Shown: positions 62,443 through 64,000 of the stretch, one piece after another | Layout of the letters: every line of letters begins with the position of its first letter | How positions within the stretch are numbered: position 1 is the first letter of the stretch | Assembly: GCA_963662525.1 (NCBI GenBank) | Contig: OY759717.1 | Coordinates: 2,046,001-2,110,000 of the forward strand | Length of the DNA: 64,000 bases | From: CAZSDU01 sp963662525 | Lineage (GTDB): Bacteria; Bacteroidota; Bacteroidia; Bacteroidales; FEN-979 | Direction: 5' to 3' | The notes under the pieces: generated by a model | Database searches by the model: none | What the model was told of the DNA's origin: nothing | Seen by the model: only the letters and a program-made list of their open reading frames with translations | Position numbers and translations under genes: made by a program

Positions 62443-63780
62443 ATGCTAAAAAAGAAAATAAAAGAGAAGAAAATCTTCGTGTTGGATACCTCAGTTATCC
62501 TTTATAACCATAACGCGATCCACAGTTTCGACGACAATGATGTAGCCATTCCCATCACGGTCTTGGAAGAGCTTGACAACTTCAAAAAGGGCAATGATAC
62601 CATTAATTTTGAAGCCAGGGAATTTATCCGGATCATCGATAAGCTTTCCAACAAAGCAACCCTGACCCGCTGGATATCATTGGGGGGGGCCAAGGGAGGG
62701 AAGTTTAAAGTGGTCATGAATGAGCAAAGCGAGCTCGACGCCATCAAGGTTTTTGGCGAAAACAAACCGGATCACCGCATCCTGAATGCCGCCCTGGTGA
62801 TGATGATGGAAAACCCGAATAAAAAGGTTATCCTGGTGTCGAAGGATGTGAATTTAAGGCTGAAGGCCAAATCCCTGAATATCTCATCTGAAGACTTTGA
62901 AACAGGTAAGATCAAGGACGTCGAAGGTCTGTACTCGGGTAAAACACTGGTGGAGAACCTCGATAAAACCATTATCGATATTATCTATGAGGCTGGCTGG
63001 TGCCTTCCTGAAGATATCGGTATAAAAAACCCCATTCCAAATCATTATTTCATTCTTAAAAACGGGAAAAGTTCGGTGCTGGCTTTCTATAACCCGATCT
63101 CCGAGCGAATCGAGAAGCTTGAAAAAAGAAGTTGCTATAAAATCACACCGCGTAATGCCGAGCAGGTTTTCGCCTTGCATGCCATCTTGAATCCGGATGT
63201 CAAGCTGGTGACACTGCAGGGCATTGCCGGAACCGGAAAGACACTATTGGCGCTTGCCGGGGCATTAGAGCAAAAACGGAATTTCAAGCAGATTTACCTG
63301 GCCAGGCCTGTGGTTCCTTTAAGCAATAAGGATATTGGTTTTTTACCTGGCGACATCAAATCGAAACTCGATCCCTACATGCAGCCTTTGTGGGATAACC
63401 TGAAATTCATACAGAACCAGTACAGCGAGAAAGATAAGGAATTCAAAGTGATCGCTGAAGCAGTGGAAACGGAAAAGCTGGTGATCACCCCCCTGGCTTA
63501 TATCCGGGGCCGCAGCATCTCCAATGTCTGTTTCATCGTGGATGAAGCCCAGAACCTAACTCCCCATGAAATAAAAACCATCATCACCCGGGCAGGGGAA
63601 AACACCAAGATCATTTTCACGGGTGATATTTACCAGATCGATACCCCTTACCTGGATGCCCAGTCCAACGGACTTTCAACCCTCATCGATAAAGTGAAAA
63701 AGCATGATATCTATGCTCACGTAAGGCTTGAAAAGGGGGAACGCTCAGAACTGGCGAACCTGGCGAATGAGCTGCTGTAG
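62443..63780 (+). CDS. PhoH-family PIN-domain ATPase (YlaK type)
   Basis: The protein is 445 residues from ATG 62443. A 17-residue longer frame is disfavoured because a TACTTTTG -7 box at 62414-62421 lies inside it. An N-terminal PIN RNase domain (about 10-150) starts FVLDTSVILYNHNAI. A PhoH ATPase follows with Walker A GIAGTGKTLLAL near 258-269, Walker B FIVDEAQNLTPHE near 363 and LARPVVPLS between them. It is a predicted ATP-dependent RNA-cleaving or remodelling enzyme; cellular targets are unknown. Confidence 0.92.
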   Translation: MLKKKIKEKKIFVLDTSVILYNHNAIHSFDDNDVAIPITVLEELDNFKKGNDTINFEAREFIRIIDKLSNKATLTRWISLGGAKGGKFKVVMNEQSELDAIKVFGENKPDHRILNAALVMMMENPNKKVILVSKDVNLRLKAKSLNISSEDFETGKIKDVEGLYSGKTLVENLDKTIIDIIYEAGWCLPEDIGIKNPIPNHYFILKNGKSSVLAFYNPISERIEKLEKRSCYKITPRNAEQVFALHAILNPDVKLVTLQGIAGTGKTLLALAGALEQKRNFKQIYLARPVVPLSNKDIGFLPGDIKSKLDPYMQPLWDNLKFIQNQYSEKDKEFKVIAEAVETEKLVITPLAYIRGRSISNVCFIVDEAQNLTPHEIKTIITRAGENTKIIFTGDIYQIDTPYLDAQSNGLSTLIDKVKKHDIYAHVRLEKGERSELANLANELL

Positions 63781-63793
63781 CTAAACAGCAAAA

Positions 63794-64000
63794 TCATTGT
63801 TCCTCAAAAACAACAGTCAATAAAGTCTGCCCCACAGCTTTCAGGGTAGCTTTATCAATGGCATCGAGATTGTCTTTGGTTGTATGCCAGTAAGGATAAA
63901 AGCCCGTGGCGCTGTTCTTGTCAAGATGAATGAGGTCAATGGTCGGGATTCCCAGGACTTTATTAATGGGTATATGATCATCCGTGATATAGGAGCCCTG
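63794..64000 (-). CDS. M28-family metallopeptidase or glutaminyl cyclase-like, C-terminal fragment
   Basis: The minus-strand frame is open from the window edge to a TGA at 63794-63796 (68 residues). It carries the C-terminal M28 pattern: DDHIPINKVLGIPTIDLIHL, then YPYWHTTKDNLDAIDKATL and VGQTLLTVVFEEQ. The His of YWHTxxD is the final zinc ligand. The N-terminal part lies outside the window, so peptidase versus glutaminyl-peptide cyclotransferase cannot be decided. Confidence 0.85.
   Translation of the reverse strand, partial: QGSYITDDHIPINKVLGIPTIDLIHLDKNSATGFYPYWHTTKDNLDAIDKATLKAVGQTLLTVVFEEQ

Overview
The window reads as chromosome of a Bacteroidota bacterium, most likely a Bacteroidales- or Marinilabiliales-like lineage. 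The evidence is four type A and one type B type IX secretion (T9SS) cargo proteins, many TAnnTTTG -7 promoter boxes, a TonB receptor, a DUF4292 lipoprotein in the dut-TPR-DUF4292-EnvC gene order, LytTR signalling, and a short AT-rich style with few strong Shine-Dalgarno sites. No rRNA or CRISPR array was seen. There is one tRNA, tRNA-Arg(CCU).

Layout. 1-1646: 3'-truncated hybrid sensor kinase. 1766-4787: sugar MFS transporter, overlapping nucleotidyltransferase, and an outer-membrane barrel. 4788-6912: a PAP2-like membrane protein and rpoN (minus strand). 7057-13476: a tight six-gene run in which a LytS-type kinase and LytTR regulator precede TolC, MacA and a split MacB, so the regulator probably controls the exporter. 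13533-18094: two T9SS-type surface proteins, the second with five exact 270-bp Ig-like repeats. 18101-19243: exported superoxide dismutase and a small repeat-bearing secreted protein.

19681-22168: an AT-rich accessory stretch with a small ORF, an orphan PP-loop amidotransferase-like enzyme, a CPBP intramembrane protease and a gene remnant. 22237-27001: a 4.7-kb integrated element bounded by a 59-bp direct repeat (58/59 identical) that covers the 3' end of tRNA-Arg. It carries a tyrosine integrase, an RteC-like protein, an excisionase-like HTH protein, an unknown protein and a phage/plasmid II/X-type replication initiator. It also carries iteron-like repeats: three decamers with a hairpin before the HTH gene, and six paired decamers between rep and attR. 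No capsid, mobilisation or conjugation genes were recognised. This element is the most novel-looking part of the window.

27271-43486: mostly housekeeping and envelope genes. These are a serine hydrolase lipoprotein, a patatin-barrel protein, metG, LD-carboxypeptidase, YraN, viroplasmin-RNase H, a flippase, dut, a TPR protein, a DUF4292 lipoprotein, an EnvC-like factor with degenerate metal ligands, and an EamA transporter. 43475-58211: a surface and secretion cluster with a TonB receptor, a Cys-Cys-His small membrane protein, an Asp-box T9SS protein, a CNNM/CorC protein, two consecutive C25 (gingipain-family) peptidases and an Omp28-like T9SS protein. 58347-64000: ROK kinase, polA, PhoH-family ATPase and the C-terminal end of an M28 peptidase.

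All family calls come from reading motifs by eye; no database search was possible. Start codons were moved downstream of the longest frame where a signal peptide, overlap or promoter box argued for it.
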